A stretch of 64,000 nucleotides of DNA from Paratinospora sagittata (taxonomy: Eukaryota > Streptophyta > Magnoliopsida > Ranunculales > Menispermaceae): contig CM069592.1 in NCBI GenBank assembly GCA_035771175.1, positions 39,696,198-39,760,197 on the forward strand. Direction: 5' to 3'. Positions 37,112 to 48,204 of this stretch are shown here, one piece after another. Position 1 is the first letter of the stretch; every line of letters begins with the position of its first letter. The translations under genes were made by a program, and so were the position numbers. The notes under the pieces are model-generated. The model was given only the letters and a program-made list of their open reading frames with translations. It was not told the origin of the DNA and did no database searches.

Positions 37112-37511
37112 TTCAAAACCAATCAAAAAGTTCAAAACGATTGTCCCTTTGTTTGAGCTCCCTCTCAACATTCAAATTAAGTCTTCCACAGCAAGCAACT
37201 CTCAAAGAGTATACTTCCATAAATACCCTCAAATTACTCCCTAATCACATCCATACCCCTCCATTCAATTGCTCTCGAACTCCCCAAGTTTGTCTTTAAA
37301 GACTGAAGACCATTTTCGTCATTTCATTAGCAAGAAAAACTTAATTTTACCACACTACCCCGGAACGAGCCGTTATTCCCACCATTTCTCTGTAAAATCA
37401 ACCGGGAACTTTTATGGGAATCTCCGAAATGTCCTGTTCTTAGGTTGATTCTCTCGCAAGCTTTCAAGTTAAAAAATTTCAAATCACCCGCTCAGATTTT
37501 TTATTTTTCTC

Positions 37512-37519
37512 TATAAATA
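37512..37519 (+). promoter_or_regulatory. TATA box of TSO2
   Basis: TATAAATA lies 116 bp upstream of the ATG, followed by a CT-rich leader. Confidence 0.65.
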
Positions 37520-37627
37520 TTCAATCAAATCCCACCAATTCTCTCAAACCCTTCTTCTCAATTCAATTCAAAATCTCTCATCTTTGATTCCTTTGCCAAA
37601 TATCTTCAAAAAACACCTAAAAGAATC

Positions 37628-38620
37628 ATGCCTTCGATTCCAGAAGAACCGCTTCTGGCCCCGAACCCAGACCGATTCTGCATGTTCCCAATCCACTACC
37701 CTCAAATCTGGGAAATGTACAAGAAAGCCGAAGCATCGTTCTGGACAGCAGAAGAAGTCGATCTCTCCCAAGATCAGCGCCACTGGGAAACCCTAACTCC
37801 CGACGAGAAACACTTCATAACTCACGTACTCGCCTTCTTCGCCGCCTCCGACGGCATCGTCCTCGAAAACCTAGCCTCCAGATTCATGAAAGAAGTCCAA
37901 GTTGCTGAAGCTCGCGCGTTCTACGGGTTCCAAATCGCAATCGAGAACATCCACTCCGAAATGTACAGCCTCCTCCTCGAAACCTACATCAAAGATTCGA
38001 CCGAGAAATCGCGCTTGTTCCGCGCGATCGAGACCGTCCCTTGCGTCGCGAAGAAAGCCGATTGGGCGCTCCGGTGGATCGACGGATCGGAAACGTTCGC
38101 GGAACGGATCGTAGCCTTCGCTTGCGTCGAAGGGATCTTCTTCTCCGGCAGCTTCTGCGCGATCTTCTGGTTGAAGAAGCGAGGGTTAATGCCTGGATTG
38201 ACGTTCTCGAACGAGTTGATTTCGCGAGACGAGGGTTTGCATTGCGATTTCGCGTGTTTGATCTACGGGTTACTGAGTCAGAAACTGAGTCAGGAACGAG
38301 TCAGGGGGCTCGTTCGTGACGCGGTGGAGATTGAGAGAGAGTTCGTGTGTGAGGCGTTGCCGTGTGCGTTGGTGGGGATGAACTGTGACTTGATGAGTCA
38401 GTATATTGAGTTTGTTGCGGATCGGCTGATTGTTGCCTTAGGATACGAGAAGATTTATGATGCTCAGAATCCGTTTGATTGGATGGAACTGATTTCGTTG
38501 CAGGGGAAGACTAATTTTTTTGAGAAGAGAGTCGGGGAGTACCAGAAAGCTTCTGTTATGTCGAGCTTGAATGCGAATGGTGGTGATACGCACGTGTTTA
38601 AGTTGGATGAAGATTTTTAA
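37628..38620 (+). CDS. TSO2: Ribonucleotide reductase small (R2) subunit
   Basis: An intronless ORF of 330 aa, full family length. R2 carries the diferric-tyrosyl radical cofactor that drives reduction of ribonucleotides to dNTPs together with the large subunit, in the cytosol. All ligands are visible: Asp75 (FFAASDG), Glu106 and His109 (IENIHSEMY), Glu168 (CVEGIFF), and Glu202 and His205 ([10 protein letters not shown]). The radical Tyr is Tyr113. The C-terminal FKLDEDF is the acidic tail that docks onto R1. The start MPSIPEEP matches plant TSO2-class proteins. E2F-like and TATA elements upstream suggest S-phase expression. The first two thirds of the ORF are notably GC-richer than the flanks. 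Confidence 0.98.
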   Translation: MPSIPEEPLLAPNPDRFCMFPIHYPQIWEMYKKAEASFWTAEEVDLSQDQRHWETLTPDEKHFITHVLAFFAASDGIVLENLASRFMKEVQVAEARAFYGFQIAIENIHSEMYSLLLETYIKDSTEKSRLFRAIETVPCVAKKADWALRWIDGSETFAERIVAFACVEGIFFSGSFCAIFWLKKRGLMPGLTFSNELISRDEGLHCDFACLIYGLLSQKLSQERVRGLVRDAVEIEREFVCEALPCALVGMNCDLMSQYIEFVADRLIVALGYEKIYDAQNPFDWMELISLQGKTNFFEKRVGEYQKASVMSSLNANGGDTHVFKLDEDF

Positions 38621-38996
38621 TAACTTTTTTTTATTTTTTTTCCTACTGTAATATGTTTTTTTGTTTTTTTGTTTTTTTGAGTTGTTTGTTCTTCAAATGT
38701 TTGGAGCTAGTGATCATAAATATATTACCGTTAATGATGTTTAATTTTACCAATTAACACATTTTTATTTTATTTTTTCATAATTCTTTGTTTATATATT
38801 ATTACATTATTTTTGTTTATATATTTTTTATTTTTATATAAGATCTTGATCCACCACCACCCGTTTATTTTTTAATGCGTAGACTGAAACTCGAACCGAT
38901 AGTCGGTCGCGATGAACACACGTCGGTGAGGCTGTGTGGCTTGTTCTTGTTCTTCTGGAAGTAACAGTGAAGAAAGGGCGAGTCTTCAGTGTTGCC
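38621..38996. other. TSO2 3' UTR and short spacer
   Basis: T-rich tail of TSO2, then the leader of the next gene (no clear TATA). Nothing else was seen. Confidence 0.5.
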
Positions 38997-41900
38997 ATGT
39001 CTGATCCCGCTAAGGTTTCAACCCAACTACAGAGCACAGTAATGCTCTCTAGAGAACAACTGCTTCATCTATTCAATCGCTTCTCCTTCCTCACCTCCCA
39101 ATCTGGTAAAAAAATCTCTCTTCCCCTTTACCCTTTTGGCCCTTCTTTGCAATGTGTTTCAATTTCTTAATTGGGCATCTGATGGTTGTGTTTATGTTTG
39201 ATTATTAGATGTGAAGAGAAGAATTGCAGATGCTGTGAGGGACAAACATGTTAGTCTTTTCTTATCATTGTTAGCTTATTTCACAATCTGTTACTCCATT
39301 TAATCAGAAGAAAGTGGACCTAAATAAAATTTTAAAGCAAATGGTCTGATGCTTTGTGCAGGAAGCAATTGCTGTAACCACTGCAATCCAAGAGGAAATT
39401 CTTCTAGAAATGGGTGTTGGTGTGGTCTACTCTATTTGATTTAATCATGTTTCTCTATGAAAATTCTACCCTTCTTTACTCCATTTTTTTTCCCAGAAAT
39501 ATTGGACTTTGAGTTGCTAGATAGCTGCAGTAGAGAGAAATTAAAGAGTCTTTTACTGATGCCCATGAGAAGATTCTTGTGGATTGAGCCACCAATTTAA
39601 TTTGCTCATTCATTTGTTTTGAACACATTCCTAAAATCTATGACATTTTTCTTTCTTTCTGAGTATCTGCTTTTTATTGCTTTAAAAGTGTCTTCTACTA
39701 TATGTGTTGGTTGGGTTCCTGAGTGATTTTTTTTAATGATGATTTGTTTCAGTAAAATACAATGAATAGGAAAAGAAGGGTTGGAGGGTGAGATGATAGG
39801 GAGAAAAATCTGCGTTGGAAAATATATAAACAATGGATTACAAAATGCATTTTATCGTGAGAATTAGATAGTTGTGTCAGCTTCAAACCAGTTGCTTGAA
39901 CTGTTGAGGGTAATAAGACATTCAGTAGTTTCAAGTTTCAAATGAAGAATGAAGAGTGCCGTGCCCTGCCCAGCAAGATACGGCTCAGATTCAGCTCCTC
40001 TTTCTACTCTTAAAATTTTCAGGCATTTCAATTCTTTTGCTCTTTTTCTAACGACCAATGCAGATGGCAAGATTTTCCATGTGATAAAAATAAGAAAGAA
40101 AACTTCATCAGTTCTCAAAATAACAGAAAAAGAGCAATACAACATCTCGTTAGCAGCCCTTTAGTTTCTAAAGAAACAAACACGAGATCCATTAACCGAA
40201 ATAGAAATTGGAGCTTCAGTGTTTCAATTCATTTTCAAGGTTTTTTTTTTTTTTTTTTTTCAGTTTCATGTTGGCCTTGTGGGCTAGAGGAATATAGCTC
40301 TATGGCTAAGGAAGACCAGACCCCCCCTATATATATAGTAGCATTCTTAGGATTAAGAAAGCCTAGACAAAGTGGGTTCAAGGACCCAATATAGAGCTAT
40401 TGAAGCTCACAACAAACAATGAGACAATGATCTACCACCCATGGCACAACTGACTTTTTCCATGTTAGCTTGCATGTTTTACCTAGCTTCTCACTCTTTC
40501 ATCTCAAAAGTATATGCTCATGAGCTATCAGTACTCATTCTGCTTTTACATGCTGCACAAAAGAAGCCTACTTGGAATGGAGAAGGCCTCTCAAACCAAA
40601 AGGGCCTTCAATCTAGTCGCAAGGATCTTACATTTCCTCTTTCAGTATTGATTCCCTGGTGGTAATTTCTCTTGCACAATGAATGCCTTTCACTAATCAA
40701 TATTCTGGGGGTATCAGTTATCCTACTATGGCACATCTCTTGTGCATGCTGGCTTACGTGTATGTAAAGTGTATCTCTAACATTTAATGACTATGTAACC
40801 TTTCCATTAATTTTGATAGTTCATATTCCTATTGATGCAACAACTGCAGCAGAGATACAAAGATGCATTATATTTCCATGGGAAGGTTTAGAAGGTCTTT
40901 TTCAGAAAAATATAGTTTAATACCTTGAAAGGAACTTTCTCCCTTTGTACAATTTTAAATCCATCAAGAAAAAAGAAAATCTTCAAGATAGGGACTAGTT
41001 CTAAAGTTGAAGTATGTAAAGCAGGAGCTGCATTTGTTGAGCATGAACTGAAACATCTACTGTAATCTTGTTTTAGTTGCTTTCAGATTGCCATATGATT
41101 GATCATTCCTTCTAAGTGGTCATCATAGTCGACTGTTTCTTCTGTGCTTCCTGTGTGGTAAAACTTATACTAATCTTCACAGCTCTAAAACAAACTTGAA
41201 TCTGTAGCCATTCTGATTCTTACTATTTTGTTTATTATTATTATTATTGTTATTTTTCGTTTTAGGTCTGCTTGAAAAAAATATCTGACATATTATAGAC
41301 TAATATCTATCCTGTTACAGATCCAAGATTTGGCATTGCTTGCTTGGGAAAAGTAAATACGGTTTATGAGAATGATCGGGATTTGTTGGTTAAGTTTTAT
41401 GAATTTGCTGCAAAGTAAGCACCCATTCTTTCTTTTCTTGTGGTCAACTTTAATCTTTTCTCCTTCAACTGATTGAGTTGGCCTTAACATTTTTATTTTT
41501 TTGAAACCTGGGTATTCGGGCCAGCTTGCGCGTACCTAACTAATCCTAGGGAAGTGCAATCCCCTAGCCCGCAAAGGGGGCACCCCTTGAAATCCCGAGA
41601 AAATCTCCGTTCAAGCTCATACCTTGGAGGGGGCCTTAACATTTTTAGTGTTTGTGGTCCCTTTAAAGTTGTAAAAACAAACTTGGTGTCAAGTCGTCTT
41701 TTTTATTTTTATTTTTTATCATCCTGCACATATAAAACCCTCATTATGAGTCATAATCAGGTTATCACGCATGTGGTAGCCATCTTAATCATTTTTGTTA
41801 GTAATTCACTATACAACGGAATAAGAAATTTGTTTAGTTTTTGTTTTATAAATCATTCTTCCACTTAAACATCCCCATCTTTGTTGCTCTTAGGGTTTTG

Positions 41901-43836
41901 TCATTTCCCGACATTCGACTCTATATAACATGTGGTTCTTGCTGGTATCTTTCATTTTTTTTTTCTTGTTATTTGGTTTGAATATGTTGGACATGTAGCA
42001 CTTTTTGAATTTCATTCGAATTTATCTATTAACCTCTAATTTTATCAACTTTTTTAAAAACTTTCTAGTACATAGTCATTCTTCAAATTTTAACTTCATA
42101 AAGTAACACTTTGTCAATTGCAAATTGTGTATCTCGAAACTAAGCCTTTTCTCAATACATGAGGTAAACTATATGAATTAGCTTCCTCCACTTTTGTCGT
42201 TCTAGTAAAATGAACATTTTTTTTGTGCCCAAGTGTAAATGAAACGAGTGATGTCATTTCTACTTGGGCAAATTTTACTCTTTTCTTTTTTTGAGACCTG
42301 GGTGTCCAGGCCGGCTTGAGCGCATCTGACTAATTCTAGGGGGGTGCAAGCTCCTAGTCCGCAAAGGGGGCACCCCCTGAAACCCCGCTTAAAATCCCTG
42401 TTCGGGCTCGTATATACCTTGGAGGGAGAACAAGTGGATTAGGCTCGAACTCGTGACCTCTCGATAACTTGCCTCTCTACCCAACCACTTGGCCAACACC
42501 TCTTTGGTGCAAATTTTACTTCTTTTATTAAATCTAGAAAAGATTAAGCTTAACTGATGCTTAGAATTTGGAATAAGGTTCTCTTGTTGAGATAATTTAC
42601 AACCTATGTACTTGATTATATCCTCTTATGTAGAATTATATCAATACACATGCCTATCAAACCTATTAACTTCTGCCTGATTCCTCCCTGCCTGGATGTG
42701 ATTCAGAGGTATCCAGTCTGCTTGACCTATGTTTTCCAGTTTCCATGTGGCTCCTCTGAAGTTAGATTTAACTTACCAGGAAGCAAACAATGTTTTATTA
42801 ACATCTAAATGTTTAAAAAGTTTTTGGTGAATGATATTGCTATCAGATTTTGATAACATTGAAATGACAGGGAAGAGATGGCCTGTGATGAGGCTGAGCT
42901 TAAGCCTGAAGAATTTGCAGAAAAAATGAATACGCAACAGAAGCTACAAGAAAAGGTAGATATAATTCATTTACAGTTGATGTCTTGTGAATACTTCCAC
43001 AAAAAAAATAAAGAACTTGAATTTTTGCAGCAATTGGAGATGCTAAAGCATATGCGCAAATTTCAACCAGATGTGCAGTCAGCTATTCTTGATAAGGTAG
43101 ATAGCAGCTTATGCTTTTAATTCCCAGAGGTAATTCTAGGCATGCCTCAATGAAATATAGGATGAACCAACCAGAACAAATGAAAAGAAAATTAAAAAAT
43201 CTGAGGAATAAACATGCCTTTGGAACTTTCAACTTTTGTACATGACCTGCCTCAGAAGAAACTGCTTCTTTACTGAAAAACATGTAGTTAATGAGTTATT
43301 TATGAATCCCAATTATGAATTTTCTTTTGGAAAATTACTGCATAATGAAAATTTAAGAAATATCATCTTTTCTGAATGTAATAATTAAACTTCGAAAGAA
43401 GAATATTGTTTGTTACCATTTTTGAATAATGTGTTCTACTAATAGTAAAAGATTTTTAGAATCAAGCAACACTTCCATGTTAACTTTTCTTTCATTTTTA
43501 AAGCCAAGTTAAAAAGATTTGCTTAGATGTATAGCAAGGCAGATGCTTTTGCAGAAGTGCAATGCAAGAAGCAAACAATGCTCTTGCAGAATGATCTATG
43601 TTCTAAACATTAAGAATTCAGACACTGATTCAAAAATGTTGGTCATTAGTCCTGTTGCTATTGAGGATGCAGTTGGCCTGTTTACTAGTTATGAGATGAC
43701 CCACAAAGATAAGCTTTCTGATTTTCCTGTCCTTGTTTCCTTACAGTTACACCAGCAGATGGAGAATGCAAATTTTGATCATAATTCTGCAGTTTTGACA
43801 AATGAACAGATTCAGGATATTGTACAAAGGAGATAA
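38997..43836 (+). CDS. Conserved plant 180-aa protein of unknown function
   Basis: The seven exons are 38997-39105, 39209-39249, 39362-39419, 41321-41414, 42871-42955, 43031-43096 and 43747-43836 (543 nt), all in one frame, 180 aa. The protein is helical and charged: MLSREQLLHLFNRFSFLTSQ, DVKRRIADAVRDKHEAIAVT, LEMGVDPRFGIACLGKVN, then KPEEFAEKM and QLEMLKHMRKFQPDVQ, ending LTNEQIQDIVQRR. I recall similar plant proteins without a named function; there is no signal peptide, membrane span or enzyme motif. The start is the ATG before SDPAKVS; an in-frame upstream ATG at 38934 would add a hydrophobic 21-residue lead of unlikely use. For exon 3 the donor at 39420 was preferred over 39414 because it keeps MGVDPRFG. 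Intron 3 (1.9 kb) has a candidate peptide ORF; intron 4 has two SINEs. Confidence 0.88.
40328..40337 (+). promoter_or_regulatory. TATA-like site inside intron 3, ahead of a small ORF
   Basis: TATATATATA lies 113 bp before the ATG at 40441, with a CA-rich leader-like stretch between. It may be chance in AT-rich DNA. Confidence 0.3.
40441..40665 (+). CDS. Possible small secreted peptide precursor (74 aa), in intron 3 of the 180-aa protein gene
   Basis: The ORF starts MAQLTFSMLACMFYLASHSF, which looks like a signal peptide with a likely cut after SKVYA. It ends KDLTFPLSVLIPWW. It contains a second hydrophobic patch (VLILLLHAA) and Lys/Arg-rich middle residues. I recognise no known peptide hormone motif. 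A TATA-like site and CA-rich leader precede it. A chance ORF is quite possible. Confidence 0.3.
   Translation: MAQLTFSMLACMFYLASHSFISKVYAHELSVLILLLHAAQKKPTWNGEGLSNQKGLQSSRKDLTFPLSVLIPWW
41496..41631 (-). mobile_element. SINE (5'-truncated) in intron 4 of the 180-aa protein gene
   Basis: Flanks GGCCTTAACATTTTTA at 41480-41495 and 41632-41647 are a perfect 16-bp target duplication. The body shares GCAAAGGGGGCACCCC and CCTGGGTATTCGGGCC-type text with 42280-42508. The poly-A tail is at the left (minus orientation); the tRNA-like head is missing. Confidence 0.9.
42280..42508 (-). mobile_element. Full-length SINE in intron 4 of the 180-aa protein gene
   Basis: Flanks GCAAATTTTACT at 42268-42279 and 42509-42520 are a perfect 12-bp target duplication. 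Complemented, the head GAGGTGTTGGCCAAGTGGTT holds the A-box and GGTCACGAGTTCGAGCC the B-box. The tail is A-rich. Confidence 0.92.
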
Positions 43837-46800
43837 TCACTCTTAAGCCAGACAAGATGCTTCAGTCCTTTCTCTCTTCTCTCTTTCTGATGTTCCTACT
43901 TTTTCTTTTGTCTTTTTTATTGCTACTGTTTCTGCAGCTAGACTTTCAGAAGGTGCTCTTCTGATTTATACTTTTGTGTATATGCAATTATTGCCAGTTC
44001 TATGCAATCAAGTGATAATGTTTTGTGATGGTTATATTTTGACCTTTTCACTTAACCTGTGAGTTTTAAAACTATGGATTCATAAAAAATAGAAAGATTC
44101 AAAGCTGCATTAGGTGCTAGGTTTAAGATGGCATTCAATGGTGAAACTGACATGTTTTACCATTATTCTCCACCTTACTGTAGAAACAATGTATGGAAGG
44201 TTTCGTTACCTTAAAATGAACTATTGGAGTATGAAAGTTATCTTGTGGCTTAATGCCTAACTTGTGTAAAAGTCTCAAAGCTTCAGAACTAATGCTGGAT
44301 CTTTTAGTTGGAAGTCCTAATGCTATCCTTTTTGTTAAAACTATTTAAGGTGATAATTTTTTTAAACTTTTAAATGACTTTGGATAACAATCAGAAAATT
44401 GTTATCTATCTTCAAAGAATAAGGATTAAGGACTAATTATAATGTTATCCCTCTTAATCACAGCTTTATCATTCATTTAAAGTAATGAAAAGTAATTGAG
44501 TACTATTATAATTTCCAATCAGGTGAACTATAGTGAAACACATTAAGAAAAATTCAAAAAAGAAAAGATCACATGTCATGCAAATGCACAATAAAAGCAA
44601 GAGCAAAGCTCAAACATAAACAATCTATGATGCCCAAGTTAATAAAATTTATAACAAGATTGGCAGCATTATTTTGTAAAATTTTGATCAATTCATTGCA
44701 CTGTTTGGTCACATAATAGATGAATAATTCTCCTAAAGCAACATCCACCCAATCCTCCAACCGGGTCCTTTGGGACACAGCTGAAGCTGACCCCGTAAGG
44801 TAACACACCCTCCAATCTCTCACCTGCTCCATTTCTTCCTCCCTAAACTTTTCTTACTTGCCTGTCTCAAAATTACCAAAAACTAGAAAAATAAAAATCT
44901 ACCTTGAAGGAACAATTCCATGAATTATAATGTCTTCTTTTCTTTTTTTTCCTCTAAAAATTTTATAAGGGCGAGGACATAAAACATTTCGTTATACAAG
45001 AAGCATCTTGGACCAAAAGATGCCTACCAATGTCAAGTCACGGATCCATGACCCTTTTAACTATATCATTTGAGGTTTTTTTGCAGGCAAGAACAAGTGG
45101 ACCTCTTATAATGTGAAATAATGTAATCATGCATGCAACGACTATATATCTATCAAACCTACCACCAAATATTGATTTGGTTCACACGTGCACTAATTAA
45201 TTTGGTTCGGTGCTATTAAAGAGTTAGGAATCTTTGGACATTATAAAAATAAAAAGGAATTTGGAATTATAGAACTGAAAAGTAGACTGAAAACAGTAAT
45301 GATTTTTTCCAAAAGATTTCTCATAAAATAAGCTTATTTGATAACTGTACTTTATTGCACAAGCCTGAGATACGGAAGTGTAGAATAATTTTTGGTAATG
45401 GTACCTTGTCCTGGAAAAAAATATGGAAGCAGCTATTTTAACTAATCATCTACGGTTATATGGAGAATTTACATGTTAGTTCATCCAAGCATGCTCCATA
45501 TATCAGTTGCACAATAATTTCGAATAGATATAATGGTTAAAACGTTTGAAGCCAAGTGAAAAACTCATCACAAAAGAAATTATTAAAAAATTCATGATAC
45601 AGAAATGCAAAATAAAAAACGTTGAATGAAAATCAAAACACAGCTTAAGAAACTTATTATATCCTGGCATTTCCAAGGACCCAACAAAATAAACAATATC
45701 AATTTTATATTATAATATTTTGCAGGTTCCCTAAAGACCAATCATAATAACATCTAATCTGTCTTCAATAGAGTTTTTAAAAGTGCAAATGGTAGACTTG
45801 AGAGGATGTTCATGAACAAGCAACACATGTAGCACAAAGCAACGCAAACATGAAAAAGTACCCAAATTTCGAATCAACCTACTTGAATCCCAAGTTTTAC
45901 TATCCATTTCTTTTTTTAAAGTTAAAAAAGCCAAAAGCTATCAACTAACTTCTGCTTTCTTTTGTCTTGCTTGGTAGTTACAGTATTTCTTTTTTGAAAA
46001 AAACATAAGGCCCGGAAGCATGAAAAAATTTGTAAACAATCCCTCCAGAACTCAAAGAAAAAAATTATAGAAAGACGAAAACAGATTTTAAAATCTAACG
46101 TCAACTCTGATAAACTTTATCACACAAGTGATTGACATGGTTAACCAAACAATCTATTTTGATAAACCTATGAGCCTAATAACTCATCTCTTAAAAGGGC
46201 AGCTTAAAAGAAGGTAGCCTATGATTTATATATAAAAAATATTTTATGTATATTTGATACAAATGCTATTTTTTAACGTTGGCACTTAGTTTTTTTGGAT
46301 GTTATAAGAATGCGGGTGTATTGTGCAACATCCCTAACATTAAACGGAGGCTGAGTGCCAACGTTAAAAAATGACGTTGATACCTAACGTATATTTAGCA
46401 TTACTCTTTATACATTACATATCTTAATTGTACCTGGATAATGCAAAACTAAGCTAATACTCTTCCTAAGCAAAGTTGGGGCTAGAGTCATTGAACACTT
46501 CCCCTCCTTGCACCCGGGCTAGAGTCCCTAAGCATTCCCCTCCATGCAAGGCTAGAGATCTAAACTAAACCTATCCCTGATATACCGCTATGCTGCACGA
46601 TAAAACCTATGGCCTAATTATCCTTAAAATTGGATTTACAAGAAGAGGATTGTCCATGACTTATACATTGTATATCCTAATTGTACTCAGGTAACGTGGG
46701 ACTATATTAACAAATTTGACAACTACAATACACAGACAACTAGTGCAATACTTTAGCGAAAATAAAAGGATCCAAAGAGAATTGCACGATTTCGTATAGT

Positions 46801-47616
46801 TAATATCACCAATCTGTCCCACGGTGCTAAGAGGACAATCTGGATTCAAAGAATCCTCACCCGGCTGCCACGTGGCTCTGGCACGTGAGTAGCAGCCCAG
46901 TACTGTAGCCCTGCGGCAGCAGATAAAGTAAAGGTTTGCTTTCTGTACTGAGGGGCCGACAAAGGCCCACCATAAAGTGGAAACCCCGTGAAAAAAGCCC
47001 AAACCCAAATAGCCAACGCACGTGCGAACGTAATTATTACCCACCACCCACTCCTCCTCACGTCCCTCTGCCATTAAAGAAACCTCAAACTAGAAATTAA
47101 ATATAACACGAGCACAAAGCAACTCCCAAGAACTACTAAAAAGCCTAAAAGTTATCCATTCATTCATTCCTGCCCACACCCAAAAGAATAATAATGTTAA
47201 TTCAACCCTGAAAAGCTTCTCAAATTCCCATATAACTCGATCCGTTTTAGCTCTTCTTAAACGGTACTCGTCTTGTTCTCTAATGTACAAGCAGCCTTCC
47301 ATACACCAATATGACACTAATGCCCTTCCCTAGACAACCATTACTCTACGCACGCTTGTTAAAGTTAATGTTGGTTTGATATACATAATTATGCCTTTTC
47401 TTATAAATTATAATTTTTGGATTAGTTTTTAACATGATAGAAATTTGTTATTCTAGAGGTTAAAGTTTATGTTGGTATACATAGTAATTGGGATTTTACC
47501 AATAAACTATAGCTCTTGAATTCAATATTTTCTAACAATGCTCCATGGGTGTTTTTTTGTAATTTACCAGCATGTAGAAACAATATAATATACATTTATA
47601 ATTCTCACATATATTA
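43837..47616. other. Intergenic region, no supported gene
   Basis: 3' UTR of the 180-aa protein gene, then AT-rich spacer. A minus-strand ORF at 44569-44832 and one at 46661-47074 have no recognised motifs. The hairpin element at 46266-46371 is listed separately. About 46870-47030 has several ACGTG cores (CCACGTGGC, GCACGTGAG, GCACGTGCG), a possible distal promoter of the next gene. Confidence 0.55.
46266..46371. repeat. Short inverted repeat (MITE-like hairpin)
   Basis: ATTTTTTAACGTTGGCACTTAG at the left, read in part as AACGTTGGCACT, is mirrored by AGTGCCAACGTT at the right with flanking A/T extension. The stem is about 22 bp around a loop of about 60 bp. Confidence 0.7.
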
Positions 47617-47632
47617 TTTATATATATATATA
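47617..47632 (+). promoter_or_regulatory. TATA box of the IDD-like gene
   Basis: TTTATATATATATATAG lies about 60-75 bp upstream of the chosen ATG (47692). Confidence 0.5.
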
Positions 47633-47691
47633 GATACATGCAGAAGTTCTGCCAACCGAGGATCTCGTACCTTGGCGTGTCTCTCTCTAAA

Positions 47692-48204
47692 ATGGAAGAT
47701 CACAGAGAGTTGCAATTGCTACCTGCAGGCCGCTCTTCGACACGTCTAGCTGCAGCGTGGAAATCAGACACTTCTGGGAGTTCAAGATCATCAAAAGTGG
47801 TTGTTGATTCCTTTGATGGGCCATCTTTGGACCTGCAATTATCAATCAGCCTGCAACCAGTTCAAGCAAGAGGAGCAGCGTCAGATTGTGTTCTCGGAAG
47901 ACCATTTAGAGATTACGGTGAAGCTAAGATTGATTTGAGTTGCGTTGAGGCTTTGAAGTGGCAAGCAGCTGAGCAAATTCGATTGGCAGCAGTTGAGAAA
48001 GCTTATGCTGAGAAAGTTAGAGAGATGACAAGAAGAGAGATGGAGTTAGCAGAATCAGAATTTGCAAGGGCAAGGTTCATGTGGGAGAGAGCAAGAGAAG
48101 AGGTAGAGAAAGCTGAGAGATTGAAGGAGAAAGCAACTCGCCAAATTGACTCTACATGCATGGAGATCACTTGTCAGGCTTGTCGCCAACGTTTCCATCC
48201 TTAA
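47692..48204 (+). CDS. IDD/SGR5 C-terminal-like coiled-coil protein without zinc fingers
   Basis: An intronless ORF of 170 aa. The start MEDHRELQLLP was chosen; an in-frame ATG at 47638 sits at the TATA box and is unlikely. The middle has LDLQLSISLQP, an EAR-like LxLxL repressor motif (about residues 48-58). The C-terminal half (about 85-165) is a strong Ala/Glu/Arg coiled coil (EQIRLAAVEKAYAEKVREM, ELAESEFARARFMWERA), closing ITCQACRQRFHP. This matches the C-terminal half of IDD14/15/16 (SGR5) transcription factors, which carry four zinc fingers in front. No finger region lies upstream here. It may dimerise with IDD proteins and modulate them (inference). Confidence 0.85.
   Translation: MEDHRELQLLPAGRSSTRLAAAWKSDTSGSSRSSKVVVDSFDGPSLDLQLSISLQPVQARGAASDCVLGRPFRDYGEAKIDLSCVEALKWQAAEQIRLAAVEKAYAEKVREMTRREMELAESEFARARFMWERAREEVEKAERLKEKATRQIDSTCMEITCQACRQRFHP

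Noticed and set aside
37902..38319. Alternative frames inside TSO2
   Set aside because: They are shadows of a GC-rich ORF with all R2 ligands in the main frame.
44569..44832. Minus-strand ORF of 87 aa
   Set aside because: Only the first 40 residues look protein-like; no family recognised and no splice partners.
46661..47074. Minus-strand ORF of 137 aa
   Set aside because: No motif, skewed composition, lies in a promoter-like region with G-box cores.
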